Source: Cuspidothrix sp046080125
GTDB lineage: Bacteria; Cyanobacteriota; Cyanobacteriia; Cyanobacteriales; Nostocaceae
Reading direction: 5' to 3'
NCBI GenBank assembly: GCA_046080125.1
Contig: JBJTTJ010000075.1
Location: 1 to 31,868 of the forward strand
DNA length: 31,868 nucleotides
The notes beneath the pieces are model-generated. The model did no database searches and was not told the origin of the DNA. It worked only from the letters and a program-made list of their open reading frames with translations. Position numbers and translations under genes: made by a program. Shown here in pieces: positions 25,312 to 31,868 of the stretch. Numbering within the stretch: position 1 is the first letter of the stretch; each line of letters begins with the position of its first letter.

Positions 25312-26589
25312 ATGGAAGAGACATTAAAAATTTTAGTTGTAGCAGATGACAAGATAGACCGAATCAAACTTAGGTTATCTCTGGACGAAACAGATATGAA
25401 GATAGAACTTAATGAAGTTGAAGACAGAAATCATGGGTTCTGTGTTCTCATCAAAAATCACTATGACTGTGTATTTCTCGACCATCATTCAGGAAACGAA
25501 GATTGCTTAAAATTTATCCAGAAAATCCACAGTTCAGGTATTAAAGTTCCTCTAGTTATCCTCGTAGATGCGGGTAACACTGCCATAGCAGAAAAATGTA
25601 TAAATGCAGGTGCTAGTGAATATTTTATTAAGTCCACATTATCTCCAGAAACCATAGCTCAAATTTTACGCAGAGCAATCCACATCCATCAGAACCAAAT
25701 GGCGATAGATTTGCTTAATCAGCAACTTCAAGCAACTCAAAAACAGCTAGTTGTACAGAATCAAGAATTGGCATTACAAAAACAAAAAATAGCAATATTA
25801 GAAACATCCAAATTAAAATCCCTATTTTTAGCAACTATATCCCATGAATTAATAACCCCCATGAATGCTATTATTGGATTTTCCCAAATTCTGTTACGGC
25901 CTAAATTTGGTCAGTTAACCAATCAACAATTAAATATGATAGAAAAGATTCTCAGTAATGGTAAAAATCTGTTAATGAAAATCAATGCAATTCTAGAATT
26001 TTGTCATTTAGAAGCGGGAGAATCACAACTTAAGCCAGAATTATTAGATATACAAAAACTTGTTAGTTATTCTGTTCAAGAAACTAGTTCTTTAGCACAA
26101 GCAAAAAATTTATCTTTAATAGTAAAAACAGATTTACATGATGCAATAGTATTTAATGATGCTACTAAATTACGGCAGATTCTGGTTAATTTGATCACCA
26201 ATGCCATTAAATTTACCGAAACTGGAAATATTTGGGTAGAAATTACCGAAATATCGGAAAACCAGGTTAAAATTACTGTCAAAGATACAGGAATTGGTAT
26301 TGCTTCTCAAGATATCAAAAGTATTTTTACAGCCTTTCATCAAGTTGATCAAGGACTAAGCCGCAAATATTCTGGTACAGGTTTAGGTTTGGCTATAATT
26401 GATTCATTAGTCAGAATAATGGGAGGAAAAATATACATTGAAAGTCAACTAGGGGTTGGTTCAATGTTTACAATAGAATTACCACGGAAAGTCAACTTTA
26501 AAGGAGATTTAGATCATGATCCTGTAGTTTTTAGCCACCATCATCATAGTTTATATGCTGCATCACCTGGAAATCAAACTTTATGTTGA
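25312..26589 (+). CDS. REC-fused histidine kinase
   Basis: 425 residues and no membrane segment, so a cytosolic kinase. A receiver domain (6-123) has D12/D13, phospho-acceptor D57 (FLDHHSG) and K107, but the usual Thr/Ser after strand 4 is missing (LVILVDAG). A Gln-rich coiled coil (130-165) joins it to a HisKA domain with H178 in ISHELITP, where the Arg of the usual SHELRTP is Ile. The ATPase domain has N297 (LVNLITNAIKF), DTGIGI (325-330) and GTGLGLAI (355-362). A 35-residue tail contains HHHH (409-412) and ends NQTLC. The receiver probably acts as the input, passing a phosphorelay signal to the kinase. The next gene begins 58 bases downstream on the same strand. Confidence 0.93.
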   Translation: MEETLKILVVADDKIDRIKLRLSLDETDMKIELNEVEDRNHGFCVLIKNHYDCVFLDHHSGNEDCLKFIQKIHSSGIKVPLVILVDAGNTAIAEKCINAGASEYFIKSTLSPETIAQILRRAIHIHQNQMAIDLLNQQLQATQKQLVVQNQELALQKQKIAILETSKLKSLFLATISHELITPMNAIIGFSQILLRPKFGQLTNQQLNMIEKILSNGKNLLMKINAILEFCHLEAGESQLKPELLDIQKLVSYSVQETSSLAQAKNLSLIVKTDLHDAIVFNDATKLRQILVNLITNAIKFTETGNIWVEITEISENQVKITVKDTGIGIASQDIKSIFTAFHQVDQGLSRKYSGTGLGLAIIDSLVRIMGGKIYIESQLGVGSMFTIELPRKVNFKGDLDHDPVVFSHHHHSLYAASPGNQTLC

Positions 26590-26647
26590 GCGTAGCCGAA
26601 ACAATCAACAAGTTATTCGCATCTACAACTATAAATAATCAAAATGT

Positions 26648-27793
26648 ATGTCTACTGTCAAGAAAGACCGAATTTTATCAGTTGATGATACCGCAGACAA
26701 TCTAATTTTAGTGGAAACACTGTTAGAGAGCGAAGGATATCATGTAGAGTCAGCAAATAATGGAGAAATAGCATTAGAAAAAGTCTCCCAATTCCCACCG
26801 GATCTAATTATTTTAGATGTGATGATGCCAGGAATAAATGGTTATGAAGTCGCACGTAGAATTCGCAATAATCCACAGTTTAACTATATTCCTATTTTGT
26901 TACTGACGGCCTTTCATGAACCTAGTGTAGTTGTGGGTTTAGATGCTGGTGCTGATGATTTTATTCGGAAACCCTTTGACACAGAAGAACTATTAGCAAG
27001 AGTGCGATCGCTCCTAAGATTAAAGCACAGCATTGACGAACAGCACAAAATGAGTCAACAGAGAGAAGACTTTGTTTCTCGTCTCACCCATGATTTACGT
27101 ACTCCCCTAGTAGCCGCTGATCGAATGCTGAATTTATTTTGCCAAGAAGTCTTTGGTGATATCTCCCCAGAAATGAAACAAGCAATTCAGGTGATGATTC
27201 GCAGTAATCAAAATCTCCTAGAAATGGTGAATACCTTATTAGAAGTGTATCGCTTTGAAGCCGGTAAAAAAAACCTCAACTATCTACCCTGCGATTTAAC
27301 CACCATTGCAACCGAAGTAGTCAGTGAATTAACTCCCCTAGCAGAAGAGAAAAACCTGATTCTCAAATTAGAGATTACTACAGAAAACCAAGCGAAAATT
27401 GTTAATGGCGATCGCCTAGAACTACGAAGAGTATTCCACAACTTAATCGCTAATGCCATTAAATTTACTGATGTTGGTAGTATCACCATCCGAATTTTAA
27501 CCACCTCAACCCCCACACATCACACCGATGAAGTCATAATTGAGTTTCAAGATACCGGTTATGGTATAGCATCGGCAGATCAAGCAACTATTTTTGAAAG
27601 ATTTCGCCCGGGTAGAAATAAAAAATCTGGTAGTGGTTTAGGACTACACCTTTCCCAACGTATTGTCGAAGCACATGGAGGGACAATATCACTTTCATCA
27701 GAACTGGGTCAAGGTAGTATCTTCCGCGTCAAACTCCCAACAATCAACTCAATACATAGCAGGAAGCAGGAAGGAGAAGGCAACAGACTGTAG
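26648..27793 (+). CDS. REC-histidine kinase with canonical motifs
   Basis: 381 residues, cytosolic. The receiver domain (7-124) is complete: D13/D14, phospho-acceptor D57 (ILDVMMPGING), T87 and K108 (IRKPF). A short helix leads to HisKA with H148 in LTHDLRTPLVAADRML. The ATPase domain has N265 (VFHNLIANAIKFT), the DTGYGI box, FERFRPG and GSGLGLHLSQRIVEAHGG. A polar tail of about 20 residues follows. It is the same architecture as the preceding gene, probably cotranscribed with it, and convergent with the REC-only gene by 15 bases. An input signal from an upstream kinase to the REC domain is likely. Resemblance to characterised cyanobacterial kinases cannot be settled without a search. Confidence 0.93.
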   Translation: MSTVKKDRILSVDDTADNLILVETLLESEGYHVESANNGEIALEKVSQFPPDLIILDVMMPGINGYEVARRIRNNPQFNYIPILLLTAFHEPSVVVGLDAGADDFIRKPFDTEELLARVRSLLRLKHSIDEQHKMSQQREDFVSRLTHDLRTPLVAADRMLNLFCQEVFGDISPEMKQAIQVMIRSNQNLLEMVNTLLEVYRFEAGKKNLNYLPCDLTTIATEVVSELTPLAEEKNLILKLEITTENQAKIVNGDRLELRRVFHNLIANAIKFTDVGSITIRILTTSTPTHHTDEVIIEFQDTGYGIASADQATIFERFRPGRNKKSGSGLGLHLSQRIVEAHGGTISLSSELGQGSIFRVKLPTINSIHSRKQEGEGNRL

Positions 27794-27808
27794 ATCCCCA
27801 GGGATTTA

Positions 27809-28249
27809 TCAAACTGAACATAGCTGATCAAATTTTTTACCTAATAAACGCCGGATAATTACTTCAAATTCTTCAATTAGATAAGGTTTACAGATATAAT
27901 CATCAAATCCAGCCTCAAGAATAGATTTTTTCTGCTCATTCCCTGTTAAAACCGTCACAGCTACCACAGGTATATGACAAGTTAAAGATTCTTGCCTAAG
28001 ATATTGAATAACATCTAACCCATTCATTCCTGGCAGAAAAATGTCTAATAAAATCAAATCTGGTTGATATTCCTTAGCCAAAAATATTGTTCTTGAGCTT
28101 TCGTTCTGACAAATAGCGTGACAACCAAATAAGTCTAAAGCATAACTCATTAACAATAAACTATCATCATTATCTTCCACCACCAAAACTAAGGGTTGTT
28201 GACGTTTTTTATTCGTTTTATCACTGATAAATGAATGTTTTAAATGCAT
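27809..28249 (-). CDS. Single-domain (CheY-like) response regulator
   Basis: 146 residues: an N-terminal basic extension of about 18 residues (HLKHSFISDKTNKKRQQ) and one receiver domain. Key residues are E25/D26, phospho-acceptor D69 (LLDIFLPGMNG), T99 and K121 (CKPYLIEE). There is no output domain. It probably shuttles phosphate between the neighbouring kinases or regulates them through binding. The start is supported by GGAG five bases before the ATG (minus strand). It faces the REC-histidine kinase, with 15 bases between the stops, so it is not in the same operon. Confidence 0.92.
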   Translation of the reverse strand: MHLKHSFISDKTNKKRQQPLVLVVEDNDDSLLLMSYALDLFGCHAICQNESSRTIFLAKEYQPDLILLDIFLPGMNGLDVIQYLRQESLTCHIPVVAVTVLTGNEQKKSILEAGFDDYICKPYLIEEFEVIIRRLLGKKFDQLCSV

Positions 28250-28841
28250 TTCCTCTCCACAGTAGTTAATAGGGAGTAGCTACCTTTATGCACCAAAAAA
28301 TAGACTAATATGTCAGTCTTCCTTGGTTGTTACTCCTCACCAATTGCAACAGAACAGTATCCCGTCCAATACCTTTACCAGATATACAGAAAGAGGACAA
28401 CCAAAATCCAAACATCAAGGGTGTTTTACCTCCTGCCTTCTGCTATATTTTGATTATATGCAAAATTGTCAAGAAATTTATTTACAAACAGCAACAAACT
28501 AAAAATCCCTAGATTCAAGTATTATAGAGTAATCAATACCTACAGTATCCAGATTTTTGAGACCATTGTACCCTCCGTATTAAGTAATAGTCCTATATTT
28601 ATCTCAACAATACTTAATATTTTTTAGAAATTACTACACTTTAAATAGAAAAGGGATGAGATTTAGATTCAATACTCAAGAACTGACAGGTTTAATCAGC
28701 CGGAAGAAAATTGCTCAAACCGCCAAATAATAAGTACAATAGTTGACATAACTTCTTTTTGTGTAATATAGTATGTTACATCAGTAAAGATCAGCAAAAA
28801 GTTGTGTATTATTGCCTGTTTCAGCAGAGAATGATTTGACT
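28250..28841. other. Gene-free interval between the signalling cluster and the AAA ATPase
   Basis: About 590 bases. A 61-codon frame at 28327-28512 overlaps a TTTACCTCCTGCCTTCTGC-type spacer and is judged noise. The 3' end carries a good promoter for the AAA ATPase gene. Nothing else was recognised. Confidence 0.6.
28743..28780 (+). promoter_or_regulatory. Promoter of the AAA ATPase gene with overlapping inverted repeat
   Basis: TTGACA at 28743-28748 and TATAGT at 28767-28772 are 18 bases apart. TGTAA (28762-28766) and TTACA (28776-28780) form an inverted repeat of 9-base spacing that covers the -10. This is the position of a repressor operator. Confidence 0.5.
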
Positions 28842-30041
28842 ATGGATTTTGACTATTTCCGAACTAACGACAACAACAGTAATAAAAACTGTCAAAACTT
28901 ATTGTCTAGCGGCTGGCGACCATTTCACAGAGATTTTGACTGGGAATATTTCGGCAGAATTTTATTCCATGATACCCAGGAACTCACCCAGAAAAGTATC
29001 AATCTAGCCAGTTATTATGCTGATGCCTTAGCGCGAAAAGAGTATTCTTGGTGGGCAAATATATTAAACTTGGCATCAGATTATACCCGGAGTGAATTTC
29101 AGAAATTTTGGAATTATATCACACCAGATATGCTGACCCCCGAACATCGGCATAAAGACTATTTGAGCACAGAAACACCTCTTGTCCAATTTGTCAGCCG
29201 CAATAGTATCCCTATTGATTATGTACTAAATCTGCTGCAAGAAATTACCGTTCTCAGAGTTTTAGGAATATTAAAAAGTCCTGATATTATCACTCAATAT
29301 TACTCAGAAAGAGACTTTTATTTCCCAGTGGAAAAATTCGTTAGTTGGGAAAGATTAGATGTAGTTAATACAGTTTATGCCTACTGGTCAGAACATGACA
29401 TTTGGTTGCAAATAGAAGCCTACGAAAGAGGTAGAAGAAATTATACTTTAATGGCCAAAAACATGAAGCCATTAATTAATAAAGCCACCTATGATTTAGC
29501 AGTCATGCTGAGTGGATATCAAAGTCGTGTGGGTAAAGTTCATAGTCAGTATCCATTACGCACATTCCCCCAAGAAATCCAAGATTTTACTGATATAGTG
29601 CAACAAACTATTTTAGATCAAAATCAGTTAGCAGTCGTAGTACATGGCGCACCGGGAACAGGGAAAACAGCATGGACACAAAGTGTTGCTAAAGAAATTC
29701 TTGTTCCTTTAGGATATGTTATTTTCATTTTGGATCATGATGCCATTGCTAACTTTGTGCCACCAACATATTTAGAAAAGATTTGTATTATTATCAATGA
29801 AGCTGATAATTTAGCTCAAGATCGGGCTTCAGAAGTAGCACAATATAACAACAAAACTGAGCATATTTTAGCCCTATTAGATGGTACATTATACCAAAGC
29901 GTAATTGATGAATCTGGGATTCAAATTCAACAAAGATTAGTAGTATTAATGACTTGCAATACAACGGAAAGACTAGATCCTGCCATGTTACGTAAAGGCA
30001 GAGTAGACTTGATGTGTGAGTTTACCAAAAGATTTGTGTAA
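28842..30041 (+). CDS. AAA-family ATPase with a long novel N-terminal region
   Basis: 399 residues from ATG 28842 (MDFDYFRTNDNNSN); a TTG 30 bases upstream is in frame but weaker. Residues 1-240 are mostly helical, rich in Trp, Tyr and Phe, and match no domain I recognise. The AAA core follows: Walker A GAPGTGKT (269-276), a variant Walker B IIINEAD with Asn319 in place of the usual Asp and Glu320 kept, sensor 1 TCNTTERLDPAM (from 371) and RKGRVD (384-389). The last matches the R-x-GR-D second-region-of-homology motif with the arginine finger. AAA proteins remodel or unfold partners; the partner here is unknown. The substitution in Walker B would be expected to alter Mg2+ coordination. The next gene starts 90 bases downstream. 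Confidence 0.85.
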   Translation: MDFDYFRTNDNNSNKNCQNLLSSGWRPFHRDFDWEYFGRILFHDTQELTQKSINLASYYADALARKEYSWWANILNLASDYTRSEFQKFWNYITPDMLTPEHRHKDYLSTETPLVQFVSRNSIPIDYVLNLLQEITVLRVLGILKSPDIITQYYSERDFYFPVEKFVSWERLDVVNTVYAYWSEHDIWLQIEAYERGRRNYTLMAKNMKPLINKATYDLAVMLSGYQSRVGKVHSQYPLRTFPQEIQDFTDIVQQTILDQNQLAVVVHGAPGTGKTAWTQSVAKEILVPLGYVIFILDHDAIANFVPPTYLEKICIIINEADNLAQDRASEVAQYNNKTEHILALLDGTLYQSVIDESGIQIQQRLVVLMTCNTTERLDPAMLRKGRVDLMCEFTKRFV

Positions 30042-30050
30042 ATAAATGTG

Positions 30051-30094
30051 TAGTGAGGAATTTATTCCTCATTTGATGACTCAAGTCCTAACTA
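30051..30094. repeat. TAGTGAG-type palindromic intergenic repeat, copy 2
   Basis: TAGTGAGGA (30051-30059) is inverted with one mismatch at 30086-30094 (TCCTAACTA). The inner TGAGGAATTTATTCCTCA (30054-30071) is a perfect 18-base palindrome. It lies in the short gap between the AAA ATPase and permease genes and matches the copy at 4410-4457 in its first 24 bases, apart from a few changes. Confidence 0.65.
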
Positions 30095-30131
30095 GGAAAT
30101 TATCTTCAGATTTTTTATACTCAAACAGAAA

Positions 30132-31430
30132 ATGAGCGAACAAGAAACAGTAAATCAACAACCAGTAACCCGATTATTTTCTCATATTAAATTTGAGGAT
30201 AATAAATACCAGCACCAACCAGGTAGTGTATCAGGAAATATAGCTTTAATTGTGGGAACTACTATTGGTGCAGGAATTCTCGGATTACCTGCGGTAACTT
30301 TGCCATCTGGAATTATCCCTTCTACAATTTTATTAATTGGTGTCTGGTTATATACTTTAATCTCCGGTTTATTAATTGCGGAGTTGACCATTAATCTCAT
30401 GAGAGTGGAAGGAATTACCCATATAGGTTTATTAGCAATCATAGAAAAGATTCTTGGTAAAGTTGGAGCGAGAATTGCCGGCATTGCCTATATATTTAAC
30501 CACTATGCTCTCTTAGTAGCATATATGACTGGAGGTGGAGAAGTATTAACAACAACAGTTAATCAAACTTGGAATTTAGAAAATATTGTACCTCAATGGG
30601 TAGGAACAATTAGTTTTTTTCTACTATTTGGTAGTCTGATGTATTGGGGAAGCAACAAGTTAATTGAAAAAATAAATGGCATATTTATTACGATTTTACT
30701 AATGAGTTTTGTGGGATTATTATTATTTGGAGTCAGGCAATTCCAACCCTCGCAATTGTTAGTACAAAACTGGCAAGAGATTGGTAGTTCTATTGCTGTT
30801 ATATCTGTGGCGATGTTTTTTCACTGTATTATCCCATTTGTTGTAACTGAATTGGAAGGAGATGCTCCTAAAATTCGTCAATCTATTGTTATTGGTTCTT
30901 CGATTCCACTACTTATGTATTTGGCTTGGAATACCGTTATTTTAGGTTATATTACTCCAGATATCTTACAACATATTGGAGTAAATGAGCAAGTATTTGA
31001 TCCATTACAAATGCTGCGAACTGGTAGCGATGGAGATTGGTTCGCTATGTTATTGGCAATTTTTTCTGAATTTGCACTTATTACATCATTCATCGGTATT
31101 ACTTATGGTTTAGTAGACTGTTTTAAAGATATTTTTGTAATTACTAGAAAGGAAATTTCCCGTTTACCTCTTTATGCTTTAGTGTTGCTGCCACCCCTAG
31201 GTTTAGGAACATTTAATCCTACTATTTTTTTTCATGCTTTAGAATATACAGGTACATTTAGTGTTTCCATTTTGGCGGGAATAATGCCAGCATTAATGAG
31301 TTGGAAACAAAGTCAAAAGCCAGAATTTGCCCATAGTAACTATCAAGCTCTTGTTGCTGGTAAAAAAATTACTTTAATCTTAATCTTTGGTGGGGGATTA
31401 TTGTTGATAGTTAGAAAAGTTTTGATTTGA
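30132..31430 (+). CDS. Aromatic amino acid permease (HAAAP family, TyrP/Mtr-like)
   Basis: 432 residues with about 11 membrane segments after a polar N-terminus of 30 residues. The HAAAP signature SGNIALIVGTTIGAGILGLP opens the first helix. Later landmarks are GSSIAVISVAMFFHCIIPFV and an EFALITSFIGITYGLVDCFKD region. These permeases take up tyrosine, tryptophan or phenylalanine with a proton. The substrate of the cyanobacterial branch is not fixed by sequence. The gene follows the AAA ATPase gene on the same strand by 90 bases, but a palindromic repeat lies between them. A likely terminator (31538-31566) follows about 110 bases after the stop. Confidence 0.9.
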   Translation: MSEQETVNQQPVTRLFSHIKFEDNKYQHQPGSVSGNIALIVGTTIGAGILGLPAVTLPSGIIPSTILLIGVWLYTLISGLLIAELTINLMRVEGITHIGLLAIIEKILGKVGARIAGIAYIFNHYALLVAYMTGGGEVLTTTVNQTWNLENIVPQWVGTISFFLLFGSLMYWGSNKLIEKINGIFITILLMSFVGLLLFGVRQFQPSQLLVQNWQEIGSSIAVISVAMFFHCIIPFVVTELEGDAPKIRQSIVIGSSIPLLMYLAWNTVILGYITPDILQHIGVNEQVFDPLQMLRTGSDGDWFAMLLAIFSEFALITSFIGITYGLVDCFKDIFVITRKEISRLPLYALVLLPPLGLGTFNPTIFFHALEYTGTFSVSILAGIMPALMSWKQSQKPEFAHSNYQALVAGKKITLILIFGGGLLLIVRKVLI

Positions 31431-31453
31431 ATTATAAATTAGTTATGAATTAG

Positions 31454-31510
31454 ATCCCCAACTTCTTTTATTTATCCTGTAATTGTAAACTTATGTCAGA
31501 AGTCGAGGAT
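31454..31510. repeat. ATCCCCAACTTCT-type inverted repeat with enlarged loop
   Basis: ATCCCCAACTTCT (31454-31466) is inverted at 31498-31510 (AGAAGTCGAGGAT) with two mismatches and a 31-base loop. Common Nostocales copies (ATCCCCGACTTCTTTAAGAAG...) have a very short loop, so this copy may carry an insertion. A half-copy, AAGAAGTTGGGGAT, occurs near 8550. Confidence 0.5.
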
Positions 31511-31533
31511 TTTATCCATTCATCGGCTATAAT

Positions 31534-31868
31534 AAAACCTCTCTTGTCAATTAATGACAAAAGAGGGTTTGGAGCTAAAGTCCGGTAGGGTAATCGGGCT
31601 ATTTAATATTTAATATTTATCAGGCTTGAATCCATTCTACCCTAAGATATATAAATTGATAATTATTATTGTCAACCGGTATCATTTATAAATTTAGGCA
31701 AAAAAACCCCCTGCTTGTCTATTGCAAACAAAGGGATATGTTGTTAAAGTTCGTCAGGTGATCGGAATATTAATTATTTAGTATTTCTTGGGTATGTGTT
31801 GATTCTACCATTGGGTAGAGAAAATATTTAATTTTGATAATAATTGTAATATTTGTAGACTATTAATA
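31534..31868 (+). repeat. Imperfect tandem repeat, about 168-bp period, possibly RNA-coding
   Basis: Two colinear related units start at about 31534 and 31703. Shared landmarks are offset by 168-169 bases: a 5' hairpin, TAAAGT(C/T)CG (31576 and 31745), ATCGG (31593 and 31761), an A/T-rich ATTTAATATTTA-like stretch, and ATTCTACC (31634 and 31802). In each unit a short stem T(C/T)CG/CGG(G/A) encloses an AGG-containing loop, and the two stems differ by compensating or wobble changes. A perfect -10-like TATAAT (31528-31533) lies just before unit 1. No coding frame is present. The second unit may continue past the window. Confidence 0.5.
31538..31566 (+). terminator. Stem-loop, likely terminator of the permease gene
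   Basis: CCTCTCTTGTC (31538-31548) pairs with GACAAAAGAGG (31556-31566), 10 of 11 pairs, around a 7-base loop. AAAA precedes it and GTTT follows it. It also forms the first hairpin of the tandem repeat described here. Confidence 0.5.

Noticed and set aside
28327..28512. 61-codon plus-strand frame between the REC-only gene and the AAA ATPase
   Set aside because: No ribosome site, low-complexity ending, and overlap with a TTTACCTCCTGCCTTCTGC-type spacer seen between cyanobacterial genes.
1..31868. tRNA, rRNA or CRISPR array
   Set aside because: No T-loop (GGTTCGAATCC-type) sequence in the intergenic DNA and no regularly spaced identical repeats with unique spacers; the tandem repeat at 31534-31868 has long divergent units and is not CRISPR-like.

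Overview
The window looks like chromosomal DNA of a filamentous, probably heterocystous, cyanobacterium (Nostocales; Anabaena, Dolichospermum or Aphanizomenon would fit). This is inferred from the AT-rich sequence, about 21 copies (counted by eye) of the cyanobacterial octamer GCGATCGC, a tocopherol (vitamin E) gene pair, a cyanobacterial lipid-A-disaccharide-synthase-related gene, REC-fused histidine kinases, and several families of short palindromic intergenic repeats. No tRNA, rRNA, CRISPR array or intact transposase was seen.

Layout. 1-3.5 kb: the 3' part of a long gene for a haemagglutinin-like beta-repeat protein whose C-terminus is a CHAT (caspase-like) peptidase domain; this is the most unusual protein here. 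3.6-4.3 kb: a left-handed beta-helix acyltransferase. 4.3-5.5 kb: gene-free, with several inverted repeats and a likely glgP promoter. 5.5-13.1 kb: mostly housekeeping genes on alternating strands, namely alpha-glucan phosphorylase, a SUI1-type factor, Ap4A phosphorylase, a KtrA-type K+ channel regulator, queA, a small unknown protein, a YraN nuclease-fold protein and an exported pentapeptide-repeat protein. 13.3-19.7 kb: KtrB K+ channel, tocopherol methyltransferase plus homogentisate phytyltransferase as an operon, a fructosamine-kinase gene remnant, RdgB, RecN and a CbiG/CobE-type cobalamin protein. 20.2-23.8 kb: a GT4 glycosyltransferase, the LpxB-related protein and a NarL-type response regulator. 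23.8-25.3 kb: a 1.5 kb stretch without large genes that holds an overlapping pair of candidate small ORFs. 25.3-28.2 kb: a signalling cluster of two REC-histidine kinases and a REC-only protein. 28.8-31.4 kb: an AAA ATPase with a variant Walker B motif, then an aromatic amino acid permease. 31.4-31.9 kb: a structured noncoding region with an imperfect tandem repeat of about 168 bp that may encode small RNAs.

How the genes work together. KtrA and KtrB should form one Na+-dependent K+ uptake system although they lie about 3 kb apart on opposite strands. The methyltransferase and phytyltransferase act in tocopherol synthesis. RecN (repair) and RdgB (nucleotide-pool cleaning) are convergent neighbours, both in genome maintenance. 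The two kinases and the lone receiver probably form a phosphorelay, but none of the three carries a DNA-binding output; the NarL-type regulator about 1.5 kb away is the only candidate in view. The least explained pieces are the beta-repeat/CHAT fusion, the AAA ATPase, the candidate small ORFs at 24.5 kb and the terminal tandem repeat.
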